Of a stretch of 64,000 nt of DNA, positions 36,634 to 49,600 are shown piece by piece. This DNA is from Stenopsyche tienmushanensis (taxonomy: Eukaryota; Arthropoda; Insecta; Trichoptera; Stenopsychidae), in assembly GCA_008973525.1 (NCBI GenBank), contig WACJ01000109.1, positions 964,822-1,028,821 of the forward strand. The letters run 5' to 3'. Below the pieces are notes generated by a model. The model was not told the DNA's origin. It saw only the letters and a program-made list of their open reading frames with translations, and did not search any database. The first letter of the stretch is position 1. Each line of letters begins with the position of its first letter. A program made the translations under genes and the position numbers.

Positions 36634-37998
36634 ATGATTTAAATCTTTGACTTTTATGTTATTTTAAAAGCTTCCTGATTATTTGAATCTATAAAAGTAA
36701 ATACTATGATGACTATCAGAAACATGCAGAACTCCACATAAGATGAAACGGCTTTGAGTTTTAGCACATAATTGTATAAATATTAATCTATACAGTGATT
36801 AGTCGAATTATGACGCAACCATGGGGAATCTCGGTTATAACGATCAATCCTCGTTAGCATTATCGTCAATTTAACGTGATTTTTTATCGAAAAAATTCTT
36901 TGTCCATAAACTTTCCAATATTGCAGTGGCTATTTGAAACCATCGGAATTCCGGTGTTGTTTAATTTGTACCCAAAAAAAAAATCAAAAAAGCTTGGCTC
37001 TGTGGAAATTTCGCCGCAGACCGTCATGCCGTTCATTCATTCTAATACGCAAAACAAAATAATTTGATCGCATGGTTGGTCAACTTGTTCCCGACAAACG
37101 GACAAACAAATATGCGGCTTGGTGGTTGGACCCCCGCGGAAAAATTGCTCAGCCATCCGGGTTCGAAGTCGGGCGGACGTGAGCCACCGCTTCCTACCAT
37201 GATGATGCATTGCCGCCACCGCCCACCCATTGTTTACTTCTGTGCGTTTCGTTTATTGTTGAATCACTCGTGTTCGTGTCCGATACGATTATTGCACTAT
37301 TTGTTTGGTCTCCGACGAAAAAACCGACGCAACTGAAATTAATATTTGCATCGCGGCTTTGGCACTGGGCAGGCCAAAACGATCCACGCGCTTGATAAAC
37401 AAGCAAATTCTCATATATCAAAAGTATTGTATACATCGAAAGACACTTTTGATGTATATATACATGATGCAGCAAGAAGAATATCTTATTTAAAAACACA
37501 CGCCCCATAGTGACAGTCATTCCGAAAAGGATGAGGTAACGCTTCTAAAGTGAACGCACGTTCCTCTCTCATCCACTGCATGATTATTACTAAATCTTAA
37601 CACGATAAATAAACATTAAATTTTGTTCTTTTAAATGAATGATACCCCATACTTCTCAAAATAATTTTCGCTTTAGGGTACACGTTTTAAATAAGGAAGT
37701 TTTCCTGCCGCATTCTGTATTATGAATATGAATGTCAAAATGAAACTCGGACACGTATTTAAAAAAATCAATTAAAATATTGCTATAATTGGGGAATAGG
37801 CTGTCAAGCAAATTAAATGCATTAAATATATTTTTAAATTATATTAACATATAAAATGAACCAAGTATTGATCTAATGGTAAAAAATCGTAAAAAAAAGT
37901 ATTATTATATTTACAAACAATTATTATCATCAACCTAATCATATTGCAGAAACGTATCCAATCATTCAGGCTCTTCGAATCCTTATTTTTGTCTCTCT
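36634..37998. other. gene-free stretch
   Basis: Several overlapping short frames on both strands at about 37040-37520 reflect a locally GC-richer segment. None has a recognisable domain. Confidence 0.4.
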
Positions 37999-38329
37999 TT
38001 AACCCCTAAAGGAGTACTATCGGAAGGCTTGCGATTCCCCTCCACTTATTCAGAAAGAACACTCTTATACATTGAGCTTGGAGACAGAAAGACGCAGAGA
38101 GAGAACGTAGCGCAGTTCGGGAGACAGATACGAAGAGCTTTCTTGTGTATTGTTTATGTAAAGAAATGAAGTGGTCTTGTATGCTATCAACAGTGCTTAT
38201 TTACAATTGACTCTGCTTCGGATTGAAGATTGTTTTACGCTGATAGGAGCTGACAGAAAGTAGTCGGTGTAAAGCGATTATGGAATAAACGACTTTGATT
38301 TTAAATTTGCTCACTCTTCAAAAGGCTAA
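37999..38329 (-). mobile_element. TTAA-flanked MITE, family A, internally deleted
   Basis: The left end TTAACCCCTAAAGGAGTACT gives TTAA at 37999-38002. The right end is TCACTCTTCAAAAGGCTAA, where the expected TTAA is CTAA at 38326-38329, presumably a mutation. The middle block with CTTTAGAAGGAAATG is deleted. Confidence 0.72.
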
Positions 38330-40913
38330 GGGACGTTTCTGTCTTGTTGGATCTAAAATTGATCGATTTAACATTTTTTATGCGAAAAGTATTAAATATA
38401 GAATATTAATATTTAGTGTGTTTTATTTAAAACATTAACATAAAAAAATTAGCATACATGCTTTTTTAACGTTTGGAGTGGGAGTGGGGGGGAGCCACAT
38501 TTTTCAATGCGCGAGTGATGACATTCTTCACCACGGAAGTTCTAAGTCCTAGACAAGTAACATGTTGTATAAAAATCAAACATATTTTTACTTTGTATAA
38601 TATTTTGTATAGTTTGATCTATAATTAAAAAGAAATATTGGAAAATAAAAAAATAGTGAGTGATAGAAGAAAAGTTTGTGTTTTTACCAACATTTTTTGT
38701 AGTTTTTCGTTTATTAAATAAAAACTTTTGAATATTTTTGGATAATTATAGCTCAAATTTTGAATACGTTTATTATACACGTACACGTCAAATTTCATAA
38801 AGAATGCTTATCTAGGGCGCGTGAAAACACTTCCATGAGCTTGGAAAAGGTAGTTTCGAGAAAAACTCTCTTCAGCTTTGAACAGCGCAGCTTCTTCCTC
38901 ATCGGCCTATAACTTTGCGAATTTCATTTATATCGATTTGAAATTTACTAATAGTGTTCTTAAATATTCGTTATTTCCAATACACGAAGAAAAAAAGGCA
39001 AAAAGCAATGAAAATCAAGTGTTCACCATACCAGCATATTTAGGAGATCAAAAATACTAATATTTCCTGTCGATCTTCACGATCACTTTTAAAAAACGCC
39101 AAAAATATTTTATTTTGGCATATATATTAATGAAATTATTATTAATAACAAATATTGTACACGTTTAGGGTAATGTATTAATGAAAACTGAATATCTTTA
39201 ATGTAAAGATACCATGATAGAAATTATTTGAAATATAGCTTTGATTTGTTCAAAAGTTTTGTAGAAGTCAGTGAAAACATATGACCCATAAAAAAATAGT
39301 TAGATATTTGCTTTTAAAATTCATACCATAACTAAAGAAACTAATTCCAACACAATTACTTCTTTGCGAGAGACCATTAAAAAGAAAAGTTGAAGAAAGC
39401 TCTCAAAAGTTGTTCCAACAACTTAACCACCCAACATAGAGTACTTGGCTCTCTCAGATTATTTCTATTTGGATATTATATTTAAAAAAACACACACACA
39501 AAAATGGCGTTTTACAAATGATAAATGAATTAAAAGATAACTGACAACCTTATTTTTTCCAATTAAAATTAGGTTAATAGAAGCAAAACAAGCAGAGCTT
39601 TAAGTAGTTGTTGAGGGATTGTATTGAAGACTAAAATATATCAATTTTGATAAATTGTTTTTTCCCATCCATTTAGCAACCAATTTTCTACCAAAAATGA
39701 ACTAATCACATGCATTGAAATTTAAAAATATATTTCATTTTCAGTTTCTTTAAATGCAAAGAGTAGTTTCTCAAATTTTAATTGTCTTAATGCCAATTTA
39801 AATTCAAAAGCTGTCTAAATTTGATATACTTACATTTCGTTGGACGATTCAATTTTCTGAACACCCAGTAGCACAAATTGATTAAAATTATCAATGCGCT
39901 GTTTTGATTCAATATCAAATAATTGAAGGGTATTATTCATTGGATTTTCAATGCGATTTAATTATCCAAAGCTCACACTGTGTACTTTGCTGTGATGCGC
40001 TTCTTTTAATCGCGCCCTTTAACATCCGGTTGATTTTATAATTGCGCGGGGATCGGTACAAAGGGTGTCATTATTCAATAACACACGTATATATACACAT
40101 TCACTCCCCTAAGGGTTTCTATTTAACGACTGTATCATTACTTTTTTCGTGCAAATGATATCTAAAGTGGTTTAGGCATTACGAAGGGAGATATCCCTTA
40201 TATTTTGCACGAACTCTACGATTTCCGCTTTAGCATGATCGTCATCAATTTGAGGGGGATGAAAAACGCCCAGACTGTTCCTAATAAATTTAAACAACCC
40301 TCACAATGCCGTGGATTTTTTAATAATCAGACTATCGTGACGATTTTATACATGAACGACTACACAAAAATCACCTGTCAAAATACATAAACGCAGTGAT
40401 CTCCAGACCGTGAATGCTGCAGTTGTTCATGAATATTTTAGTGCAAAAATGCAATCAACTTTGCAATTTTGTCATTTTTTGTTTTGTTTTTATTTAATAA
40501 GTTCATGCACATGCTTGCGTTTCCGAATAAAATTGTGAAACTATGAATATTTGCAATGAAACTTTATTTAATCTTTTTGCTCAGTTTTGACATTCACTGT
40601 CTGGTTCGTGAGGCACGAAAACCTTAGAAGTGGGATCAATTAGAATGCATCATTGATCGTAAACATTTTCAGCTATAGTACAAAATTAAAGCAAATATAT
40701 TTCAATGGGAAACAAAAATAATATATGAATTCTTTCCTTCTTACTTAATAACGCCACTTTTAGCAAAGACGATTGAGCTGCAAAAATTCTTTAGCAATCA
40801 TTGTGACCAAATTAACACCCGAGCGGGTTTTCGTTTTTCTAGAGTCACTCGTTGCTCCAAATAATAGGGAGAATTCCATTATAGCAAAGCTCTTTTCTAC
40901 TTTTCCCTTTTGT
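38330..40913. other. gene-free stretch
   Basis: AT-rich, no supportable gene. A 60-codon frame at 38878-39060 and a 61-codon frame at 40205-40390 have no recognisable content. Confidence 0.4.
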
Positions 40914-41184
40914 TTAACTCTTAAAGGAGTACTGTGCCAGGGCCTGGCGTCCCCCCTTCACTTTTCAGAAAGAGTATTCTTGTACATTGAGCACGGAGAC
41001 AGACAGAGACAAAGAGAGTTAGCCCAAAATTATCGACTAATAATGATTTCGTTTTCAAGTTTGTTATCGGCAGTGTTTGTTTATTTAATTGCTTCCTGTT
41101 TGTGACGAATCTTTGTCCAATTGTCAATTCCTTCTAAAGCAGGAGGAAATGAATCGATTTTTTGCTCACTCCTCAAAAGGTTAA
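40914..41184 (-). mobile_element. TTAA-flanked MITE, family A, internally deleted
   Basis: The left end is TTAACTCTTAAAGGAGTACT and the right end CACTCCTCAAAAGGTTAA. TTAA lies at 40914-40917 and 41181-41184, 271 bp in all. It lacks the GATTACTTTCTGTCAGCTCC half found in the longer copies. Confidence 0.78.
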
Positions 41185-41418
41185 ATACACATATTGACGA
41201 ATAAATGACATATTTACGTACACTAATCAAAATAATAATGTTTAACAAATTATTAAACATTGCATTAAATTGAAATCATCCCTTGTCCATTTGATATGTC
41301 ATCTGATTTCAAATTAACGTGACAGATACGTTTCAAGCATTTTTTAAAAGGACCACTGTTATAATTTAATGCTTTATCTACATAAATTAAAACCACTTGA
41401 ATAGTCTTGAAGCTCTTA

Positions 41419-41554
41419 TTAACCTTTCCCTCACAGTGCTAAAAATACCCACCTATGATATGTATTTGGTACACCACTATTACTTTTATTGACTATAGTT
41501 GAAATTGAAAGCTATAAAATTGTACGAAATACATCACCGGTAGGGAAAGATTAA
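41419..41554 (+). mobile_element. 136 bp TTAA-flanked MITE, family D
   Basis: TTAA-CCTTTCCCT at the left and AGGGAAAGA-TTAA at the right form short inverted termini flanked by TTAA. The interior is unrelated to family A. This fits a second piggyBac-type MITE family; only one copy is seen. Confidence 0.55.
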
Positions 41555-41744
41555 ACAATGGACTGTAATAATATAGAACCTTAGGGAAGCAATTCTATAT
41601 CTTGAAATAAGCACGCTAAATTTTTTGATATTTTAAAGCATTAAATTAATTTAAAACAACTCGTAGACTCATTAGGAAGTATACCGAGCTGCGCGCGCAA
41701 CGAAATATCTATACAATTACAACCAATATTTGAAATTGACCGAC

Positions 41745-42110
41745 AAAAATTTATGGGAATTGGGGAGGTCTTTTGCTACGTTTTACACATAAGCCCTATT
41801 TTTTAAGTGTCAGGGTTGTCAAAATAGATTTTTTTTCACATTTTGAAAAAAATCTAAAATTTCATATTTAAGTCGTCATAACTTTTTGATCTTTGGTCGT
41901 AATGGTACGAAATATTTTTTTTACAATTTATTTTTGATCTAAATAAATCATCATTTTATTCAATTGGTTTAAAAAAAAATACTTCTGAACTTCTAAAGTC
42001 GCATAAAATGTGCAAACGAATGAAAAATGACAACTTCTAAAATTTTGCATGTCCCCAGACAAAGAAATCCAGTGGTGTCAGGTCTGGAGTTTTTTGAAAA
42101 TAATTCAATT
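41745..42110 (+). mobile_element. decayed transposon, family C
   Basis: This shares GGAGGTCTTTTGCTACGTTT, TATTCAATTGGTTTAAAAA and ACTTCTGAACTTC with 51530-51890 and 20275-20560. At its right edge the minus strand encodes the peptide DLTPLDFFVWGH, a motif common in transposases of insect DDE elements (third catalytic region, SPDLTPLDFFLWG type). The rest of the transposase is gone. Confidence 0.55.
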
Positions 42111-42274
42111 GCGACAATCTTGATACTTAGGACATAGGATCTATTTATGAAACATTGAAAAAGACCCACAAAATAATTGTTGGTCTATGTACATAACATC
42201 CTGTATTTCAAAGTCCTTGCCGCCAACCATATATTCCACCATTTTCAGTTGCCTTGAGTTTTTACTTTTTAATT

Positions 42275-42350
42275 GATGTTTATGATGACGTCTTGAGAAA
42301 CTCTGACCGCCATACATGTCCATCACGTCCCAATTTAATCGCATAGACAT
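42275..42350 (-). mobile_element. LINE reverse-transcriptase C-terminal shard
   Basis: The minus strand encodes MRLNWDVMDMYGG, matching MRSNREVMDMYGE of the LINE fragment at 62640-63015. Similarity is lost after about 20 residues, so this is a small remnant. Confidence 0.45.
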
Positions 42351-42359
42351 AGAATCTCT

Positions 42360-43332
42360 TGAACAATAATTGTCTATAGTCCGAAAGCAATATTAATCGT
42401 TGTAAGTGCAACTCGTGAGACTAACAGCGGTAACCTCGCTCTTTTGCGCATGCGCGAGTAAAAAATAGTCGACCAATAGTCTTGGCCACGGGAAGACACA
42501 TTCTATCTTCTTTTCTGATCCCCGGGGCGCTACATCTAAGCCCCTATAATTGGCTGTAGTCAATTTCAAATCCATGATTGGTTTTCCATTAATAAATAAA
42601 TTAAGCCTCAATAACGTCATACAATTCGTTTTCCATCATTAATATTAAGGCCAAAACGAAAAGCATCCGTGAATGATTACTGATCTGATTTTCGCTACGA
42701 TTTTTATCTCATCCGCTTAAACCGTATGAATGGCGTATTTTTGTATAATCTTCTTCATAGTATAATTATATTTAAAATGGTTTTCAACCCCTATTTGAAT
42801 ATCACATGTGAGGGTGTAATTTACATCGAGCCAACAGGGTCATGCAAGACCTTGATAGTACCGAATGTAAATCACATGCAAATATTCAATTATCTGTAGG
42901 CGCTGCACCGCCTGCAGCAACCGCGCTACGGACGCTTTTTATCCTGAAAACTGTGGAAGCCCAACTTGGGAAACTTTCCCACTCAAATGCGTTATTGATC
43001 ACCGCTGCATTTTTTGCTGCGGGGCAAATTTATATGCAGTTATCCGATACACGGGAACAGTTGTGCTCATCAACAGCTCATTGATTTTTTATCTTGATTA
43101 TCTTGCCTTATCTTACCTAATTATTTCGATTTCTACAAGGCTTCGCCTAAAAATATTTCTTATAAATTTCTTTCACGGTTGCGCCTTAGCAATAATAAGA
43201 TGCGCGCGCATCCAAATTTGTATGCATTTATGACCAACACAATCGAAACAAAAACAAAAATGTTTAATACATTTTATTTAAAAATATAAATAAATCTTAA
43301 ATATTACCCTGAGTATGTACATACCGATTCGG
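42360..43332. other. gene-free stretch
   Basis: No gene is supported. The 80-codon frame at 42842-43084 is alanine-rich in the middle and not recognisable. The surrounding 250 bp is unique and of higher GC, so a conserved non-coding element is possible. Confidence 0.35.
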
Positions 43333-43522
43333 TTAACACTATCGTGGCCACGTGAAAAGCCAAAGTAGATGTAGCATTCACCGTATTAATTTATTACTGA
43401 TGTATATGCTGCATGGCTACGAACGATCGGCGCGATCATGATGCATATGTGGCATCATGCGGCCACCAATGGTCGAACCCGTGATGATGCAGCATATGCA
43501 TCACCGGCCACGAAAGTGTTAA
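43333..43522 (+). mobile_element. 190 bp TTAA-flanked MITE, family E, downstream of the cyclase
   Basis: TTAACACTATCGTGGCCAC at the left and CGGCCACGAAAGTGTTAA at the right are inverted termini with TTAA at 43333-43336 and 43519-43522. Near the right end there is an inner inverted pair built from GATGCATATG/CATATGCATC. It lies in the 3' flank of the adenylyl cyclase gene and contains the nearest minus-strand AATAAA. Confidence 0.65.
43389..43394 (-). promoter_or_regulatory. candidate poly(A) signal AATAAA of the adenylyl cyclase gene
   Basis: An exact AATAAA on the minus strand lies about 212 bases past the cyclase stop codon at 43607. It sits inside the family E MITE, so the insertion may have supplied the 3' end signal. 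Transcript ends would be needed to prove use. Confidence 0.35.
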
Positions 43523-43606
43523 TAAATTACCACTTCACTATCAAACATCTGTTCGCATTGTCAATCAAACATTACCTAACAGTTTGAAACTTCGTCACAA
43601 CAAACA

Positions 43607-46600
43607 CTATAACTGAGTCAATGAAAATGAATTATTATATGATTCATTGATCGATCCGTTGATTGACGGCTCTGGCGTCACTTCGAACGAATCGTCCATC
43701 GATTCGATTGAGAATCTTCTAGGAACACTTGTCGCTTCTTTCTTGTAGAGGAGATTGAAATGTTTGTCCAATGGCACAAAGTACGTTCGCACATCACCAA
43801 CTCCTTTCACAAATATTAATCCCCTATATTGGGTGATCACACCCTGTCTGTCCAATATTTTTGCGGTATTTTCAGTCACCTGTTTAAAAAAAATACATGA
43901 ATCACCCAATCGCTTTCAAATTTGATATAATCAATCATAATTAGTATTACTTGAAGTTTTCCCGCCTCCCCAGTTGAATCCATTCTTGATGCCATATTGA
44001 CAGCATTTCCCCATATGTCATACAAGGGTTTTTTCGAACCAACCACTCCCGCAGTCACGCCCCCATGCGAAATTCCTGCAATTTAAAAATATCATAAATA
44101 AAAATCATAATCAATATGCAAACAAGGCAATAAATTGAAGAGAAAATCCAGCAATTACTTGGAGCGTCGTGTATAGGGAATCCAATCCCGGGATCCCGGA
44201 TCCCGGGATCCCGGGAACCTGGGCACTTTTAGGTACTTAAAAATCCCGGGACTAGAAAACATAATCCCGAAAATTTCGGGATTGAAATTTTTGTCTAACA
44301 GAAATCGTACACCTCACCAACACGATGAAGGCTACTAAATTGAGACATTCCCGACGAAATCTGGACGCTTGGAAACAGTGGCGTAATTAATAATTAGCGA
44401 ACTTAGGCGACGCCTAGGAGCAGTGACTGTCTAATCTATGTATACATATATAACGTACATGTATGTTTTTCAAATTGTTATATTTACCTTCCCCACCGGT
44501 GATGTATTTACTACACCTCGACGAATAATGGGAATATCGATATGAAATATAATAGATACGGGGTTCAGAATTTTTGTATTCCTCCGTAATATAGTTACGA
44601 ATCACATCAATGTATTATAGGATAAAAATATTTTTGAATTGTATTTTTATCTTTTCTTAAATAAATAAAATTCTTTGTACTTCAAGTGATTTTTTATATT
44701 GAACAAATGGACTTATTAGTAATTTTTATCGAATTTATCATTGTAATTTCTTAAAATATTGAAAATTGGATGCCCTAGTTGTGTAGTCATAAGAAATCAA
44801 GGGCCAGTTATAAGTTCTCTGCGCATACGCATGCGTGCAAGCAAGAAAAGAAACAAATGAATTGTCTGATGGCCTTGGGCGCGTAAAGACGCATTCTTCC
44901 CGTTGGCTCCTTCAATATCGTAGCTGTGATATTTCCCTCAATCATAATCAAGACCTTGACACGAAGAACTTGTATTTTTACTCTTTGAAAGGGGGCGTGG
45001 AGACGTCTACGTGATAGTATTTACATTTGAATATTAAAATTAAAATAAATACAAGTAGCATCAATGATTTACTGACCGACTTTCAGATTTATCCCTTGGA
45101 AAGTGGCTCTATTGAAGTTTCCGAGCGTATCCATCATGGCCACCGCAAATTGTACCATGGTTAGAACGACTTCATTTTCGTAGTGTTGATTGAGTCGAAA
45201 ATGATGATCAGAGCTATCCTCGACGGAGTAAGCCGTGGATATTGAGTCCCTGTGGCTTGGATCTAAGCCGCAGGCCGCCATGTAAGTCCATCCAGCCATC
45301 TTGATTTTTTCTATGCTCAAGCGGCTATGGTTCTCGGAGAGAAGTAGCTAAAATGTTGATGGGTGTTAAACTCTTATCCAAATTGAGGATTAGCACATTT
45401 CAGATAAGATTGGCTCACCTTATCAAAATCAGATATTAGCTGATTCAGATATTTTAGCATATTGGCTTCGTGTACTTCTGAATCATCGTCGGAAAATTTG
45501 TAATCGGTCAATGAAGCAAACATCACAGCAACATTACTGTATTCTTCGTAATATAATTCCCCTGGATCGCGGCTTGTATTCAAGTAAATATCGGCTGAAG
45601 TACATTAAAAGCATTTATTATAATTGTTTAACTAAGCTGCTTATTTTTATTAAGGTCTACTTACCAACATGTGCTGGAAGAATATTATGCAGAAGTAAAT
45701 TATTGACTACTTTCATGAAGGAAGCGTCTTCTTGCTTCTCAGTAAGCTGTCTCTTCCATCTATGATCTAATCTGCTTCTGAATTCAGTCTGTCTATCGAT
45801 CATATGCAAAGATGCAGTAATAAAAACTATGGCCAAAGTTTGAGATATCCTTGAATCCATTAATACATTCCAAGTAGATACACCCTCAAAAACGGCACTC
45901 TTCAAATCCCATACGATCCATATATAAACCCCAGTGATGATCAATCCAACACCCCATTTCAGCAAGAAAAATACTCGACAGAACAAGAAGCTCAACAGCA
46001 GACCAAGGAAGCATACTTGAGCCAAATGCTAAAATATAAATAAACTTATATCAAATCAAATTTATTCATCACTGATAATTTATCAGATATTTGACTAACC
46101 CAAGGAGGGATGCAGCTCCCATCGCGTGTTGATGTGCTTCCATTATCACATTGTACCAGATTTATCAAAGAGATAACTGCTAGCATACACGTCACGAAGA
46201 AATATAAGATATTCCTGGTTATAGCACTTTGAACAATGCACTTTGATATCTGGTAGAAGAAGTTGATTATTTTATTCGTGGGTTCATCCTTTCCGTTCGA
46301 TTTGGCCCAAAAGAACTGCGTCCAATTCAACGGCAGCAATATTAGCAGGATGACGGCCAATGTTCCGTCGATGATCAAAATATTCGCGTTGAAGCTGAAA
46401 ATTGGCAGGAATCATTTTAAAAAATCCGCAATGTTGAACTTTGACATGTGGAAAATCGATTTAGTCCTCACTTTTCTATCGTAAGAGCCTGGATGGCCAT
46501 CATCAAAACTAGGATGCATAAACTGGCAGCAATGAAATATTTGAAGAGCAAATCGGGCTGTCGAATATACGACTTCTCCCATGATTTATTGCGAAAAAGC

Positions 46601-49600
46601 AATGTCCATGGAGACATGGTATCTTCTTTTCTATATTCGCTAAAAATTATAAACGCATCTTAAATATACTTAAAATTGAGTTAGCATAGATCCTAGTTAT
46701 CTAATTAATTAGACTTAGAATATACAACAAAACAGTATCAAAAATATACTCAAATATAAGCAATGATCAAAAAACGAATTATTCTACTATGTAGCGGAAT
46801 TGAGTTCTTTTATAAATTACAATAACATAATATTTGATTGTAAAGATAAAAATATTCACCCCATAATTCCAGAAGGCATTTTATTAATGACGGAAGACAT
46901 TTCAGCATCAGCTTCCCTCATCATCCTTCTGTAAGCCATCAAATTGTTGTCTATGAAGGTGGTTATTCGACTTCTTGGAGCTGCAGGATTTAATTCAGAT
47001 CCACGAGACTAAAATTTGTATAATTCATAAGTAATTGCAACCATAAACATTTAATAAGCTTGCTTATCATACCGAATTTATAATACCATTCTTTTTTTAA
47101 TGGCTTTCGCCATACCGACTGAAGCTCTTCGGTATTGTACATTCAGCTCTGGATAATCAGGATTCGACTGCATAAACAAATTTGTAATTTCAATTAATCA
47201 TATCTACTGATATATGGATTTAAAATATGGTTTACTTACCCTGCAAGGATTTGATACCAAAAACGTTTGTATTTTGTACTTGGAAAGAAGAGGATCATTC
47301 CTGGCTTCATAATGTGGTTCGATTATATAATCGCGAGCTGAATCTCCCAATTTATCCAGTGTCTGATTGGTGATGTGGACTTTGCCTGCTTTTCCTGTAG
47401 ATTCCATTTTATTAGCGATCGTAACATCCTTGGACCATATATCGAATTGCCACTTTTTAATGCCGATGAGCCCGCTGAAAATCTTTCCGCTGTGGACTCC
47501 GATCCTCATATCGATCGGTAATCGATAAATTTCTCTGCAATGTCGGTTGATTTTATTAGAATTTTTTTTAAATTAAATATCAATTTGGGCTTAAATTTGC
47601 ATTTACCTGACGTCTTTAATTATTGATATCATTTCCAGCCCAAGATCAACGCAACTCTTTGCATGCTGAGGATTTGGCTTTGGTACTCCGGATACGCAAT
47701 AATAACAATCACCCAAGAATTTGATCCTCAGCACATCGTGATCCTGTGAATAAACCCCAAAATTACTTAATAAGAACCGAAATAAAACGATATTTTTGAA
47801 TCGGTCCAGTTCCGATATTCTTTGTGCAAATATGATGGTTTCATCGGATTTCGGTTCAGTTCAAAGCCCTAGTTTATTGGATTTATCTCGCATTTAATAC
47901 ACATTTGTATGAATGATTCGTAGTTGAACCGTAACAAGGGGATGACAAAGCAGACCTTCACCATGGGCGCAAAACAAAGAATACCGACCCAGTCGAGAGC
48001 TGCACATCTTGATCATTCTAATTTACATGAATCAACACTGATTAATTCTATTCGTTTTTATAACATAAACGAAGTTGTCTAATCCCTCATTTTTCCGTTA
48101 TCGCTTAAACATTGGACCAATACGAAAATAAAGACAACAATATTTTCGATTGTTTGTAAAATGTAAAAAATCCACCCGATCAGTCTTCTTCGGACAACTT
48201 CGTTTTGTAATGAGAATTCGTAATCGTTCTGTAGACATCTTCGGGTGTTGCGTCTAATCGAGAGGCATTCATTCGTTGTATCAGCGGTCTGAAAAGCGGA
48301 CCGGTTGGGCACACTTCGTTTTGTTTTATTTTAGGGCTTTTTGCGGCATTTTCAGGGATAAATGCAGGATCTTCTATTGTCAGTACGATCACGGAAGCCC
48401 CCCAGAGTGCCCAACTTACATAGGTGGTTCGCGCCAAATGAGGTTTTGCTGAGCGAGTTGACATGGTTCCGGAACAGATTGTGAAGTGATGGACCCATGG
48501 TTCATCCTGAAGTGATGCAAAAATCCAGCCTTATTGCTGTGAAACATCGCCAAACACTCGACTGAAACCTCATTACGACGCTGTTTTTGTTCCATTGTAA
48601 GCAAACGCGGCCCTCATCTTGCGCACAGCTTTCTCGTGTACAAAATTTTAATCAATATGCGATGTACAGCATTTTTTGCAAGGTCTACCATATCTGCTTA
48701 CTTACGCATTTACAGTCGACGGTCATCCAATACCGTTTTGTGAATTTTATTCACCACTTCTGCGATACTTACTTCATTTGGTCGACCACTGCGCTGTTTG
48801 TCTTGGCAGGTCGTTCAGCCTCATTTAAACTCTGCCAACGAACTTCTTACAGTTATAAATGAAGGAGCAGACTTTCCGATAGTAGAATTTAGCTCGAATT
48901 TTATATTAATTGGACCGAGACCTTTCAAATAAAAGTATCGTATCACTTAACGTTAACTATTGATGGCTGCCAAAAAAATTAAGCTTTATAAGGTCAACAC
49001 TTTCTATCATAGTATTTTTTAAAAACAACCCTCGTACCCTCGTTACGGCTCTGATTCCTAGTGTTTGTACAAAACGCATTTTGATCTATAACCTTATGAT
49101 AAATTCATAAAAATTGTACCTCTGATGCTTCGTCGAATTTTCCAAAAAGTTCGTTTAAAATTTCGATCAACACTTTTGGGGGTAGGGTCGTTGTTATCAT
49201 CGTATAGTTGACAACATCAGCATACAAAACGCTCACGTCGTCATGATTGCTCACGATCAATTGGCTGTAATATGTTTTAACTATCAATATCGATCTATAA
49301 GAAATCAATTTAATATTATAGTATTAGATATTAAATCTCACTGAAAAGTATTCATGGGTTGATCTTTGATGCCCGTCTGAATTGCCTGGAGTGCCGTTCT
49401 TAGGCGATGACGAATTTTTGTGGCAATGTGTTCAGGCAATATGCTTAATAAAAGGCGCTCCTGGAATTTTTCAATGCAATGGATCTATGTGATTTGATTG
49501 GTCAAAAATCAATGCATTTATAAGATTTGATAAATATAAGATATACCTCTTGATCTTTTTCGAAATTCAGTTTCAGCGTAGATTCAACACAAGCTCGCCT

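Noticed and set aside
37130..37200. A GGGTTCGAAGTC motif suggesting a tRNA-derived SINE
   Set aside because: No A box at the right distance, no poly-A tail and no second copy in the window.
47087..47100. Stop codon at the end of the cyclase exon starting 47167, suggesting a pseudogene
   Set aside because: A GT donor six bases earlier (ATG|GTATTA) keeps the frame and joins the next exon in phase, so no break is needed.
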